Source of the DNA: Welwitschia mirabilis
Taxonomy: Eukaryota > Gnetophyta > Gnetopsida > Welwitschiales
Direction of reading: 5' to 3'
NCBI GenBank assembly: GCA_051453625.1
Contig: JBOZIK010000001.1
Span: 285,256,065-285,320,064, forward strand
Length of the DNA: 64,000 nt
The notes below the pieces were generated by a model. It was not told the origin of the DNA. It worked only from the letters and a program-made list of their open reading frames with translations, and did no database searches. A program made the position numbers and the translations under genes. Positions 49,110 through 60,718 of this stretch are shown piece by piece (the first letter of the stretch is position 1; each line of letters begins with the position of its first letter).

Positions 49110-49575
49110 ATCCTAAATTCTAACCTAGTAAATTCCTATGGAAGACATCATAAAGTCACTTGAGTCAAAATGCATGACAAAATGTATAAACTCCATAAAT
49201 TTCCATTTGAAAAGATAGCAATTATGATGATATCAAAACTTAAGTTCTTAAAACAATGAATGATAAGATCAAAATCTACTCAAAAATGAACTCACCTGCT
49301 CCCACCCCACAAACACACTCAATCCTTAAAATTGAAATGATCATGTGAAAATACTATGAGATCAGGAAAGAAGTAATGCCTCTAATGACATCAAAAACAC
49401 CATTAATCCCATAGCCTTAGAGTTTAAGGGGAGTGCAACCATAGTTAGAGAAGTAAGGACCTACAAAGAATGGCCAATTAACCCCCCAGTAGAGTTTCCA
49501 TAGCTATCAATGTAGATAAAGGTTCCTCTTAGAAAAATTTACCCTAATGCAATAGGACATTATGATGATTGTGTA
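49110..49575 (-). repeat. Athila-family untranslated module 1, copy b
   Basis: Aligns with 12030-12560 and 55895-56470 through the same landmarks. It runs into the gap at 49587. Confidence 0.8.
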
Positions 49576-49586
49576 TTTTTATTTTA

Positions 49587-50229
49587 NNNNNNNNNNNNNN
49601 NNNNNNNNNNNNNNNNNNNNNNNNNNNNNNNNNNNNNNNNNNNNNNNNNNNNNNNNNNNNNNNNNNNNNNNNNNNNNNNNNNNNNNNNNNNNNNNNNNNN
49701 NNNNNNNNNNNNNNNNNNNNNNNNNNNNNNNNNNNNNNNNNNNNNNNNNNNNNNNNNNNNNNNNNNNNNNNNNNNNNNNNNNNNNNNNNNNNNNNNNNNN
49801 NNNNNNNNNNNNNNNNNNNNNNNNNNNNNNNNNNNNNNNNNNNNNNNNNNNNNNNNNNNNNNNNNNNNNNNNNNNNNNNNNNNNNNNNNNNNNNNNNNNN
49901 NNNNNNNNNNNNNNNNNNNNNNNNNNNNNNNNNNNNNNNNNNNNNNNNNNNNNNNNNNNNNNNNNNNNNNNNNNNNNNNNNNNNNNNNNNNNNNNNNNNN
50001 NNNNNNNNNNNNNNNNNNNNNNNNNNNNNNNNNNNNNNNNNNNNNNNNNNNNNNNNNNNNNNNNNNNNNNNNNNNNNNNNNNNNNNNNNNNNNNNNNNNN
50101 NNNNNNNNNNNNNNNNNNNNNNNNNNNNNNNNNNNNNNNNNNNNNNNNNNNNNNNNNNNNNNNNNNNNNNNNNNNNNNNNNNNNNNNNNNNNNNNNNNNN
50201 NNNNNNNNNNNNNNNNNNNNNNNNNNNNN
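49587..50229. other. Assembly gap (643 N)
   Basis: A sized gap. Its right edge is a CT/TA microsatellite, a likely cause of the break. Confidence 1.
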
Positions 50230-50240
50230 ATTTTGGTCAT

Positions 50241-50242
<2 letters not shown>

Positions 50243-50301
<59 letters not shown>
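50243..50301. repeat. Compound (CT)n(TA)n microsatellite
   Basis: About fifteen CT units followed by about fifteen TA units, 14 bases from the assembly gap. Confidence 0.95.
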
Positions 50302-50306
<5 letters not shown>

Positions 50307-50334
50307 AAAGATTAAAAAAAAGACTCTTAACAAC

Positions 50335-50790
50335 TAAAGACCTCACACCATTAAATAAAAACACAAGAACTAAGGAATTATCCTTTAAAACAAAGTCCAT
50401 AGATATGGAAATATCTTAACATTGACTAAATATAATCTTATCACTATAAAATGCTCAAGTATGAATACTAGTCATGGAAACTTTATAAAGCAACACATAA
50501 GTCAAGTTTTGAAATGACCAAGTGATATTATAAGATTCATCAAAGGAATAAGCTAAGAAAGAATTTAGAAAATAATAGGGTAGAAGTCCTTCTCATTGAG
50601 AGATACCTCCAAAACAAGTTCTTCTATTATGTTCAAGGTTGCATCAAAATCTCTTTTGTATAGTTTTAATCATTCTGAATCTCTTTAGTTTCTAAGTTAT
50701 ATATCTTAATAGAGCTATTAGAATGCACTTTCTTTATAAGATAAGGACCTAACAATTTAGAGGTTAACTTTTTATTCAAAAGATGTATTA
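50335..50790 (-). repeat. Athila-family untranslated module 2, copy b
   Basis: Aligns with 12700-13110 and 57344-57660 (TTCTTTATAAGATAAGGACC and neighbouring words). In this element it follows the integrase end, in line with a 3' untranslated position. Confidence 0.65.
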
Positions 50791-51700
50791 TAGTATTGTA
50801 TAAAAGAATAAGTTGACTAGATTCAAAATTTTTGTGAAGTAACTTTCTATCATGTTTAAACTTAGCTTGGGATTTGTGGATTAATTAACAATGTATAGAA
50901 TAAGTATTTTTTCATTAAGGTAATTTAATTAGGCTAATCTATGTTTAGATCTTCATGAAGGTCCACAAGATTAAGTTAATGAGAAGTACGATAAGATTTA
51001 TAAAACACATCAATAGGTAAAACACAAACTTTTTTGTACATAAGTTCATAAGGTAAAAAGCTAAGAAAATTATACCAAGTAGTATGGTCAGCTTAAAGAA
51101 CATTAGTAAGCTTAGAATCCCAAGATTTCATATTAATAGAAATTTTTACAATATTTTCTTAAATTCTCTTTTTGTATTTTTAGCTTATCCATTAGTTTAA
51201 GGGTAATAAGCATAAGCTAATCTATGTTCTATTCCAATGGATAAAAGAAGTTTCTTAAAAATTTGATTTATAAAATAGTTATCTTGATTACTAATGATAA
51301 TCCTAAGAAATAAAATCATTAAAAAATATGAGTTTTAATAAAAGTACAAACAAATTCAGGCATCATTCAAAGAAGTAGGAATAGCTTCAACCCATTTAGT
51401 AACATAATATACAACATTAAAATGTAATTTTTATCATGAGAAGGTAGATGAATAGGGCCTATAAAATCAATTCCCTAATAATCAAAAGATTCAAATTCAA
51501 AAATAGGTCTAAGGAGCATCCATAAATAAGGCTACTATAACACTGAGAAGGATCACACATTCTAGCAAAATGAAAAGAATCCTATAAAAGAGTAGGATAA
51601 TAAAAACTAGAATGAAGAATTTTCATAGCCAGTCTTTATCCACAAAAATGACCTCCATAAATACCATCATGATAAAGATTAAAGATATTAAATTTTTCCA
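50600..51700 (-). pseudogene. Athila integrase remnant (element B)
   Basis: The zinc site near 51660-51550 reads YHDGIYGGHFCG, a stop, RLAMKILHSSFYYPTLL, then FHFARMCDPS, matching the Athila HHCC region (GGHFGGxRTAxKVLQxGFYWPTLF, CDRCQ); the last Cys is Ser. The core near 51490 reads FESFDY, TAG at the Trp, GIDFIGPIHLPSHDKNYIL, then after a frameshift YVTKWVEAIPTSLND. The end near 51110-50940 reads NMKSWDSKLTNVL, a stop at Trp, PYELMYKKVCVLPIDVFYKS, matching [23 protein letters not shown]. It is inactive through stops and frameshifts. Confidence 0.85.
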
Positions 51701-51959
51701 AATTAGGGACAAATTTTTGCATAATTTAATCTTTACACCTATAATACAAATGTGGCTTTATCCATTCATAGTTACCTATTCTATGGAGAAAGGATTTGCA
51801 TTGATTATAAGTCCAATGTTATGGTGTTTTCATGGTAACAAGGTAATTAACAATATCAGAATACTAAGGAGGAGGATGAATAAAAGATATCACTAAAAGT
51901 TGTTTATCTAAAAAAGAATGATCAATCACACAATCATTAAGGGGAGAAGAAAGGTGAGA

Positions 51960-52280
51960 TAAATGATTAGTAATACAATTATGATTTCTTATCTTATCAA
52001 TGAAGATCAAGTTAAATTATTGCATGAGGAGGATCCATCTAATCAATCTAGCACTCAAAGTTTTCTTAGTCATAAGGTAATGAATTATAGCATGATTAGT
52101 ATAAACATTCATATGAAACAAGGTAAAGGATAATTGCTAACATTTCCTTCTTTGTAGTAGTATATTATACGTAGAGTTTTACTATGGTAAATATAATTTT
52201 AAGATAATTTTCATATTTTTGCCAAAGCATCCTACTCACAACAAAATTACTAGCATCACACATCAACTTAAAATTTTTTT
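51960..52280 (-). pseudogene. Athila RNase H remnant (element B)
   Basis: The frame reads FKLMCDASNFVVSRMLWQKY, then TTTKKEMLAIILYLVSYECLY, and after further stops a piece matching the ARLIRWILLLQEFDL end. The first catalytic Asp (CDAS) is present. It joins RT upstream and integrase downstream. Confidence 0.8.
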
Positions 52281-52499
52281 CCTAATTAGGTCCCATTACA
52301 ATACGAGAATAAGAAAGTTTATATTTAAGTATATCAAAAGAAAGCTAAAAATATTTATTTCATTTAAATTTATCTTTTTTTCTAGTAATGAGTGAAGGGG
52401 TTTATAAATGTTTACATACTCCTGAATAAACTAATGATAAAAACCATAATGATCAAGAAAGGATCTAACTTATTTTACATTTATTGGAGGATTTAGCTT

Positions 52500-53310
52500 T
52501 TAAATGATATAAACCTTTTTAGGATCCATCCTAATNNNNNNNNNNNNNNNNNNNNNNNNNNNNNNNNNNNNNNNNNNNNNNNNNNNNNNNNNNNNNNNNN
52601 NNNNNNNNNNNNNNNNNNNNNNNNNNNNNNNNNNNTTAAATGATATCAACCTTTTTAGGATCCATCCTAATATTATTTTTCAAAACATGGTGATCTAAAA
52701 TAATTACACTTTCAACTAAAAGCAAACTTTTTTCTCCAACTCAAATGTAGGCCACTAGAAATACATCTATCAAGGACTTTCTGTAATCTTTCTAAGATTT
52801 GTTTAAAATTTTTAGTATAAATAGAGAAATCATCCATAAAAATTTCTATTGAATCCTCTAACATATCAAAAAAAATATTCATCATAACATGTTGAAACGT
52901 ATGAGAAGCATTGCAAAGTATAAAAGCCATCCATCTAAAAGTAAAAGTACTAAAAGATAAAGTAAAAGTAGTTTTAGCCTAATCCTTACTAGCTATGAAA
53001 ACCTAATTATAACCACTATATCCATTAAGAAAAATAAAAAACATGTCCTTGTATTATATTAAGTATATGATTAATAAAATAAAAGGAACAATGATCTTTT
53101 TTGGTTACTTCATTTAATTTTTTAAAATCAATGCCCATCTTTCTTAGGCATGACCATTAAAGGGATAATCCATTCACTATTAGCTATGGCATAAATGATT
53201 CCAGCATTCAATAATTTCATCTTTAAAAACTTCGTTAAAGGTTGAATTAAGTCTATGGTGGGGTTGCCTAATAGGTTTTAAATTATCCTCGAGGTAGATT
53301 TTATGTTAAA
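52500..53310 (-). pseudogene. Athila reverse transcriptase remnant (element B)
   Basis: It begins near 53270 with RQPHHRLNSTFNEVFKDEII, followed by pieces of LLNAGIIYAIANSEWIIPLM and MPKKDGH in shifted frames. The open stretch 52930-52712 reads MAFILCNASHTFQHVMMNIF, EDSIEIFMDDFSIYTKNFKQ and ends at HLSW, matching Athila RT (MPFGLCNAPATFQRCM, IEVFMDDFSVFGxSF). The catalytic MDD box is intact. A 100-N gap at 52536-52635 interrupts the C-terminal part, but its edges repeat each other, so little or nothing is missing. Confidence 0.88.
52536..52635. other. Assembly gap (100 N) with duplicated flanks
   Basis: The 36 or so bases before the gap (ending GGATCCATCCTAAT at 52535) recur just after it (52636-52671) with one difference (ATAAACC versus ATCAACC). 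Confidence 1.
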
Positions 53311-53559
53311 TAATTGAGATAGGAATGGCTATCAAATCTCTATGGGACCAAGCAAATGCATTTATCTTAATTGCAAAAGTGAGATTAAGCTTGATTCTTA
53401 TTGAAGGGATTGATTTTCATTAATTATAAAAGTTTTATTTTAATGATTACACAGAAATATTTATTTTAGTCCACTAAGTAAAGGTTTCAGATTCAAAAGT
53501 GTTTTGAGATTTTTTTTTTGTATTAAATTTTCAAGAAAATTCACTGTCGTCTTAGACTT

Positions 53560-53802
53560 TCATCCAAATATTAGTAGTGGATGGCCACCCTCAAAATAAA
53601 AAATATTAGTTTTTCTCAGATCTTGGACTTCTACATAGTTGACAGATTTAGTATTTCTACTCTTCAGATGAAAATAATTAATTTCTAAATAATCAAAATT
53701 AAGTTGATCTTCATCAAAAGATTTCAAGTTATCTACTTCAATGTGATCATTAAACAAAGTTAGTTTATAAAGCATTGATCATATTTCTCCAAGTGGATGG
53801 TG
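53560..53802 (-). pseudogene. Athila pol linker between protease and RT (element B)
   Basis: A 71-codon open frame (53775-53560) reads MLYKLTLFNDHIEVDNLKSF and SFDEDQLNFDYLEINYF. It lies in frame order between protease and RT and has no domain of its own; short acidic linkers of this kind are normal in Athila pol. Confidence 0.6.
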
Positions 53803-54228
53803 TTATAAAATCAAAGATGATTTCATCTCTTCTTTCATACTCAAATAATTACTTAAATCTTTTTTGGTAGCATCAAATACTCTTATTGAAAACTTTTTAT
53901 TTTCTAAATGACACTTCATGAATCTTGTTCTAGTTTCTATAAAACAATGGGCTATTGTATAAAAATCTCTACCTAGAAGTAATGGATACCTGCTATTATG
54001 TTTAACTTCTATCATAAAAAAACAATAGAGTAGAATACTTTTTTAATTTGAATGACAAATATTTGATCACATCTAAAAGTTTCTCAGCAGATGTATCTGC
54101 TAATTCTAAGATGATCCTCATAGGCTCTATTCTACTTCTCAATATAAGTCATTAACAAATATGTAAGGAAAAAATATTAACACTAGCTTTAATATTAATC
54201 AAAACTTTCTTTATTCTTCTATTTCTAT
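53803..54228 (-). pseudogene. Athila protease remnant (element B)
   Basis: From the insertion boundary it reads RRIKKVLINIKASVNIFSLH, EPMRIILELADTSAEKLLDV and, in the open frame from 54015, MIEVKHNSRYPLLLGRDFYT followed by IETRTRF. This matches the Athila protease (KALIDLGASVNILPL, LQLADRSxKxPxGxxEDV, (Y)PLLLGRPFLATA). The catalytic DLG is NIK (Asp to Asn or Ile region). The preceding CTIG segment is cut away by the nested LTR at 54229; matching wording (TINVTLEGN) is found on the other side of the insert at 61694-61720. Confidence 0.85.
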
Positions 54229-55254
54229 TGTAAATGTTTATACTTAAAAAGATCCTGTCATTCACAAATAAAATAGATACCTTATACAATACAATATGCT
54301 AATATAGTTGGGAGTGAACCAAATGTCATATCTAATTAAAGACTTATGAGATAAGAATAAATACTGATTTTTAACAAAGTAAAGTAAATGAAATTAAAGA
54401 ATAATGCAAGAAATAAAAGATGTAATGCAAGTGAAAAAATGCAAGTAACTAAATATAATGTAGAATGAAACTAAAGTACTTTCTTTCAGCCTTAACAAAG
54501 GCCACCCTTAAGATCTATAACACCAATGAAATTGTTATCATATCAAGGGTAACATAAATTATAAGGGACATCTAACAAATCTAAATGCACAAATAAAAAC
54601 AAAGTTTATATTAAATAGGAACCAAACATCTAGATTGCAAAATAGCCTAGCCTCAATAGAGGGTGCATAGCCTTCCACCAAGGAAATATCTTTCTGTAAT
54701 TCTCAAGATAGATCTTCCACCATTAGATCTCCTGTATCAAGAATTTTTGATGCAATAAAGATATAGAAGAGAATTGAAGAAAGTCTCATTTACAGTTTAA
54801 CATAGTAGAAAATGACAATAAAAGGCACTCCAAAATGTGCTTCATTATAGATGAAAAATGGATGAAACAGTTAAGGTTAGCTTTTAAAATTAGTTATAGT
54901 GGTCGTCCTATCTATTGTTTGAAAAACGTAGGGAAGGGAAGCTCTTTAAAAAAGATGACTTAGTACATGACTCAGCAGTGTTATCATTAGCATGCATATG
55001 TGTTATCATCTTGCCTGTCATGGGGATGACAGAGGAGATGATGGTATTCTTTATTTATTTTAGTGAGTATAAAGTATTCTTTTTGTCAATAATATTACTC
55101 TATAGCTAAAAGCCTTAAATTAGGCTAAGAATTTCACATTTCTGAGATCTTTTATTGATTATCTTTTATCCTTAGAATTGCACTAAACTTATGTAAATGT
55201 TTTACCAAATAGCTTATAAAACCACATCAAATAACCACAAATTATAGCACAACA
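54229..55254 (-). repeat. Athila-family LTR, copy c (3' LTR of nested element)
   Basis: Starts TGTAAATGTTTATAC on the plus strand and ends ...TAGCACAACA. Roughly 80-85% similar to LTR d over the first 400 bases by eye, with most differences being C/T or G/A. Carries a TCATC...GATGA palindrome at 55006-55029. Confidence 0.85.
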
Positions 55255-55894
55255 TAGCATTCAACTTAGCCTTTATCAGTTCCTAACAAAAACTAGGTGA
55301 AAAATTATGAATGTGAGCTAATTTGTTTTACAAACAATTAACTTGAAAATTATAAACCAGGATCATAAAATACATCTCATATCAAAATAATTGATTATGC
55401 ATCATGTGTATGAAAATTTTAAAATTATATTTCATGAAAGCATGAGATAACTTAAAAATTTAAAAATGAGCCATGAAAATGAGTCCTACCCTCCTGTACT
55501 AGATAATAAAGCAAAGAAAGTAAACTAGAGTGAGAAGGCATATGATGGATGTTTTCAAATTTGAACAACTTGCTAAATTAAGTGCAAAGCTCAATAAAGA
55601 AATGTTAGATTTAAAAAATATAGATGTATGAAATATTTTGACAAGAAAAAAAATAGTGGACAATGAAAATATTACATCACAAGATAATTATGAGCACCGT
55701 TAAGAAACTCCAAAATACTAAAACTAAACATCACAAAATTATTTAAGTAAAAAATCAACTCATTATTGAAAACTAAGTAAGGAAAGCATTAAATTAGAAG
55801 AAAATATAGAAATGACTTTGAAAAGACTAATCGAATTACAAAGAAAATAAAAATAATGAATAAAAGTTAACATAAACAAAATATAGTTAATATA
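55255..55894. other. Untranslated interior of the nested element next to its 3' LTR
   Basis: A weak purine tract (minus strand GGCTAAGTTGAATGCTA) adjoins the LTR. No coding signature follows. Confidence 0.45.
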
Positions 55895-56208
55895 TCCAAA
55901 ATTTTAACCTAGCAGACTCTCATAAAATAAATCATAACATCACTTCATTTTAAAAATGATTAACTTAATGTGTTAAAAAAATCTATTGGATAAGGCAGTG
56001 ATTATGATAATGCTAAATATAAAATGCTTTAAATAATAAATAATCAGACTAAAGAGTTATTCCAAAATGAATTCACCTGCCAACATCTCAAAATAAACAT
56101 TTAAATCTTAAGAAATGAAATAACCATATGAAAAGACTAAGAGTTTAGAAAACAAGTAATGCCTCTGATGAAACCAAGAACATCACTTATCCCATAGCCT
56201 CTAAGTTG

Positions 56209-56276
<68 letters not shown>

Positions 56277-56470
56277 ATTACTATTATTATTTTAGTCCAT
56301 AATAAGGGAATTGCAACCACTGTCATAGAAGTAATAACCCTCAAAGCGTGACTAATTGACCTCCCAGTGGAGTTTTCACAACTACCATATTACACTGTTA
56401 AAGGCTTCTCTCTGAAATATTTACCCTTATGTACTTGTGGTAGAACATCATGGTGACCATGTTTTTTTAA
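55895..56470 (-). repeat. Athila-family untranslated module 1, copy c
   Basis: Aligns with 12030-12560 and 49110-49575 but is interrupted by a trinucleotide microsatellite at 56206-56292 that the other two copies lack. Confidence 0.8.
56206..56292. repeat. Compound (ATT)n/(GTT)n microsatellite
   Basis: ATT units followed by about eleven GTT units and again ATT units, inside module 1 copy c. Confidence 0.95.
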
Positions 56471-56657
56471 AAATATTTCAAATAAAACATTATGGTCTTA
56501 TTGCATCTATTTTTTAAATAAAATAAAAAAATTTTACATGGCTAAACACTCCAAAAGATAAAGGTAAAGTTATGAGATAAACATAGAAAAGAATACCCTT
56601 CAACAATTTAAGACCCTTTTATCATTGAGAAAAACATCAAAAATAAAGCATCTTCCT

Positions 56658-57343
56658 NNNNNNNNNNNNNNNNNNNNNNNNNNNNNNNNNNNNNNNNNNN
56701 NNNNNNNNNNNNNNNNNNNNNNNNNNNNNNNNNNNNNNNNNNNNNNNNNNNNNNNNNNNNNNNNNNNNNNNNNNNNNNNNNNNNNNNNNNNNNNNNNNNN
56801 NNNNNNNNNNNNNNNNNNNNNNNNNNNNNNNNNNNNNNNNNNNNNNNNNNNNNNNNNNNNNNNNNNNNNNNNNNNNNNNNNNNNNNNNNNNNNNNNNNNN
56901 NNNNNNNNNNNNNNNNNNNNNNNNNNNNNNNNNNNNNNNNNNNNNNNNNNNNNNNNNNNNNNNNNNNNNNNNNNNNNNNNNNNNNNNNNNNNNNNNNNNN
57001 NNNNNNNNNNNNNNNNNNNNNNNNNNNNNNNNNNNNNNNNNNNNNNNNNNNNNNNNNNNNNNNNNNNNNNNNNNNNNNNNNNNNNNNNNNNNNNNNNNNN
57101 NNNNNNNNNNNNNNNNNNNNNNNNNNNNNNNNNNNNNNNNNNNNNNNNNNNNNNNNNNNNNNNNNNNNNNNNNNNNNNNNNNNNNNNNNNNNNNNNNNNN
57201 NNNNNNNNNNNNNNNNNNNNNNNNNNNNNNNNNNNNNNNNNNNNNNNNNNNNNNNNNNNNNNNNNNNNNNNNNNNNNNNNNNNNNNNNNNNNNNNNNNNN
57301 NNNNNNNNNNNNNNNNNNNNNNNNNNNNNNNNNNNNNNNNNNN
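56658..57343. other. Assembly gap (686 N) with identical flanks
   Basis: The 29 bases 56629-56657 are repeated exactly at 57344-57372, immediately on the other side of the Ns. Confidence 1.
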
Positions 57344-57660
57344 GAAAAACATCAAAAATAAAGCATCTTCCTTCAAATTGAAGTTCATAGACATGTAAAT
57401 GTCTTAAGATTGGGTGAATCTAATTTTACCACTATAAATGCCCAAGTTAAAGACTAGTTATGAAAATAAATAAATAGATCATGTTTGAAAAATGATTAAG
57501 TAATGCCATAATGGCCTCTAAAGGAAAAAACTAAAGAAAATTTAGATAATTACTCATGTATTTTCAACCTTTGTCCATTAATTTTCTAAAATTCTTAAGT
57601 AGTCAAACCATAAATCTCAATAGAGCCATCAAAAAGTATTTTCTCAAAATAATAGAAAAC
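57344..57660 (-). repeat. Athila-family untranslated module 2, copy c
   Basis: Aligns with 12700-13110 and 50335-50790 (AATGTCTTAAGATTGGGTGA). A palindromic GTCATC...GATGATAG motif follows at 57681-57722. Confidence 0.65.
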
Positions 57661-57999
57661 CAAATTAAAAACAAATAACAGTCATCTTTCTTGTCATGCA
57701 GATAACAGAGAGGATGATAGAAATAGAAAGTAAAGACAGAAAATAGAAATATAGTAAAAAACCAAAGGCAGACAATGAAAAAAGAGACTGTTAGAATAGA
57801 AAGCTAAAAATAAAAATTAAAATAAAAATTATGAAAGTAAAAAGGAAACACCAAAGTAAAAATATTTTATTTAAATCCTAGAAACCTATTTAACAATTCT
57901 ATTGGAAAGTAAGGAAGGAAGAAAGAAAGAAAGAAGGATCTATTTAAATAGTCACAGAAAATTACATTATTTCAGAGAAATAAGGTCTAAATTAAATAT

Positions 58000-59921
58000 T
58001 AACTAATTGATAAAACATAAAAGGTATATAATCATTTTTAAGTAAAATCAATTGGAAGAAGAGAGAATAAAAAGATAAAAATTTAATATCACAAATTTCA
58101 AATTTCAAATAAGAGATAAAGAAGTAATAAGTATCATTGATAAATAATCTCTTATAAAAACTTTGTGAATCCTATGTATCATTATGTGAAAAGGATCTTA
58201 AAGAAAGTTTCCAAGATGATTTTGAAGGTTCTTTAAAATATTTTCTATTATTGGATTCAAGATATGGATTTTTAGTAAGAAAACAAGGCTTTTTATGATT
58301 TACATAAGCACATGACATTTTATTTATATAAGAATTAGTAGCAATATAAGAGACAAAAAAATTCATACAACTTATGAAAAAAAATCTCTTATCAAACTCA
58401 TGATATGAAGGATATGAAACATAAATTGCATTTAGAGCTTGATATTTAACATGGAAGGTATTATTTGAAATCCAGAGATTTGTAAGAGACTTCTTACAGT
58501 GAGATATTAAGATAGGTTTTATATACCTAAGAAGCTCTTTAACATTTAATTTTAAACATGGATTTGAATTTAGAAGGTATGGCTTACTCCAATTTAAAGT
58601 TCCAAGATATCCCAAGTTTTGTTTTTGAAAAGAACAATCATTGAAAGAGCAAGGTAGATTTGGCTTTGCAAAAGAGGAAAACATGTTACTTTTTGTATTA
58701 CATAAAGTTTTCAAAGGAAAGGATTGTAAGATTTTTAAAGTCGAGTCCTCAAAATGATGTCTCTCATTACTTTTCAGGACAAGAATGTGATTTGGAGAGT
58801 TACTTGATTGAATTTTTCTTCATTAATTATATCTCCCTCTTCTTTATTATTGATTGTATCTTGCTCTTATTTTTTATTTTGTTAAGGATTATTTTTCTTT
58901 TTTAAGTTAGTGGATTCCTCAAAAAGATCATTAGAAATATTATAGAAAGGAAAGCTCTCATTGTCTTCTTTATGTAATAAAAGATGTTCTAATATTTCTT
59001 AATTTAACTCCTCTTTCTCTATGAATAATTTTGTAAACTCTAAATTATAATCCTCATATGAGTTGCTTTACTAAGTTGATTCTTTTTTATTGATTTTATC
59101 TTAGTACTTATCTCTATTAATCTCATAAGTTGATCCTCTTTTAAAAGTGAAACTCATTCATCCTTATAATGTATGTGAAAACAAGGGATATGATCTAATA
59201 TTTCAATGTTATCATCATATTCTTCTTCAACATTCTCATCATCTTATTGCATGTTATTTAATTCATTAGATTCATTAGAATGAAAAATGCTATTATTATG
59301 TCTATCATAGATTAAATAATTTTCATATTTTTCATAAATGTATTCTTTATTTAGTAAATGGGTTTTAGAAGTATAATCAAATACCTCAATATCATCATCT
59401 AACAAATGGTCATCCTCACCTTTATTGTTAAAATATAGAGTTGAATTGTTATTATATCCTCTTTGCTCATCCCCTATATTTTGTAATAGTATTTGTTAAA
59501 AGATTTCAATCAAATTTTCCATGTTTTTATTGGCTTTTTTTTATAGTAGTTAATGGGAGATGGCTCTTCTTTATAGTAATGCATAGGAGATGGATGGGAT
59601 GAATAAAAGTGATTGTATGAGGTTTAATCCCTAAGATTTTCATTTTCATTTCTATATGAAGTTGAAAAGGAGAGGGGGAATAATAAGATGGTTAATAAGA
59701 GGAATGAGCCTAATTCCTTTTCTCAACATCATTTTGTATTGTTCTCCCTCTTTCAAAAACCTCTTGAAGTGTTTTATCACTATAAAGCTCAAAATATTCT
59801 ACATTTATTCTTTTTCAACAAAAATCTCTTAAAGTATTTTATTACTTGTATCCTTAGAGTTTATAAAATTTTTCCTCTTTTCAGAAAAAATTTCTCCAAG
59901 GGTTCTTGTATTATTATTCAT
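58000..59921 (-). pseudogene. Athila-family leader ORF, copy 4 (best preserved C-terminus)
   Basis: It starts at 59921 with MNNNTRTLGEIFSEKRKNF, like copy 3 (MSSNRRTLGKIISKRRRS). The acidic part near 59480-59190 keeps HLLDDDIEVFDYTSK and DDNIEILDHI. The C-terminal part is an open frame of 180 codons (58714-58172), the longest uninterrupted by Ns in the window, reading CNTKSNMFSSFAKPNLPCSF, NDCSFQKQNLGYLGTLNWSK, PYLLNSNPCLKLNVKELL and on to SFSHNDT. It keeps CAA at 58625-58627 and TGG at 58589-58591, where other copies have stops. It is the only sizeable coding sequence in the nested element. The function is unknown; it shows no similarity I recognise outside this family. Confidence 0.65.
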
Positions 59922-59939
59922 AATTTGGAACAATGGAAA

Positions 59940-60702
59940 AAAGAGAATATAATTCAAAATAAGTACAAAGGGACAGTCAAGTTCTACTTTCTTTAATCAA
60001 GTCAGAAGGGATATTATATGCACTTAGAGATTACGTTCATGATTCTATTTTGAAATTGACTTATCCTTCTTTTATATTTTTTTAATCAGTAGCCCTTTTT
60101 CTCTGCTATTACCTTCTCATACCAACCATGCTACAGTATCCTACAAATAAAAAACAATAGAAAATAAAACAAAAAAAAAGACTATCATCCTATCTATTAT
60201 GGAAACGACAAAATGGATAATGAGCATGGAGACTAGAAAATAGAAACTTAATATAGTGAAAACCTAAAAATTGAACAAACACATAGGTTGTTATCTTTCT
60301 TATCATGCTGATAAGATAAAAGATGAGAAAATTATCATTATTTTCAGAAAACTATAATCTAAAATTCAAAAATAGAAGGCAAAAAACAAAAAAAAGAGTA
60401 GTCATCCACCTAGTCATAGGGATAATAGAGAATATGATAAGTATTATTAGAGATTATAAAAATAAAAACTAAAAAACCAAAAATTAAAAAAACCAATAAA
60501 AATAAAAATAAAAAAATAAAAAATAAAAAAACGAAAAACTAAAAAACTAAAAATAAAAAACCTAAAAAGAGGGAAAAAAGGTAAACAGAAAACCTATGGT
60601 TTTCAATTCAAATGTAATATTACTACAGATAAATAACCAAACATAAATCCGATGTACTCACCCAAATGACGATAATCCTCATGCTTCTCAGTAGCCTTTT
60701 CT
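59940..60702 (-). other. 5' untranslated region of the nested element with three palindromic motifs
   Basis: GTCATCC-like palindromes recur about every 105 bases (60183-60225, 60289-60325, 60399-60440), each followed by an A-rich stretch of AAAAACTAAAAA type (most extended at 60455-60570). No coding signature. Confidence 0.6.
60455..60570. repeat. A-rich low-complexity tract (AAAAAT/AAAACT)n
   Basis: Short A runs separated by T, C or CT, with few other bases. Confidence 0.9.
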
Positions 60703-60715
60703 AGCAACGACAACA
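60703..60715 (-). other. Primer binding site, Asp-tRNA type, decayed
   Basis: The minus strand reads TGTTGTCGTTGCT, against TGGCGCCGTTGCC typical of Athila elements; most differences are transitions. It lies three bases inside the LTR end at 60719, the expected spacing. Confidence 0.65.
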
Positions 60716-60718
60716 AGA

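Noticed and set aside
49562-50400. Long open frames of 218-273 codons on both strands
   Set aside because: They consist almost entirely of Ns plus a microsatellite. The same applies to the frames at 11574-12064 and 56600-57398.
60183-60440. CRISPR-like array from evenly spaced palindromes
   Set aside because: Only three decayed motifs, no conserved repeat length or spacers, in a plant retrotransposon untranslated region.
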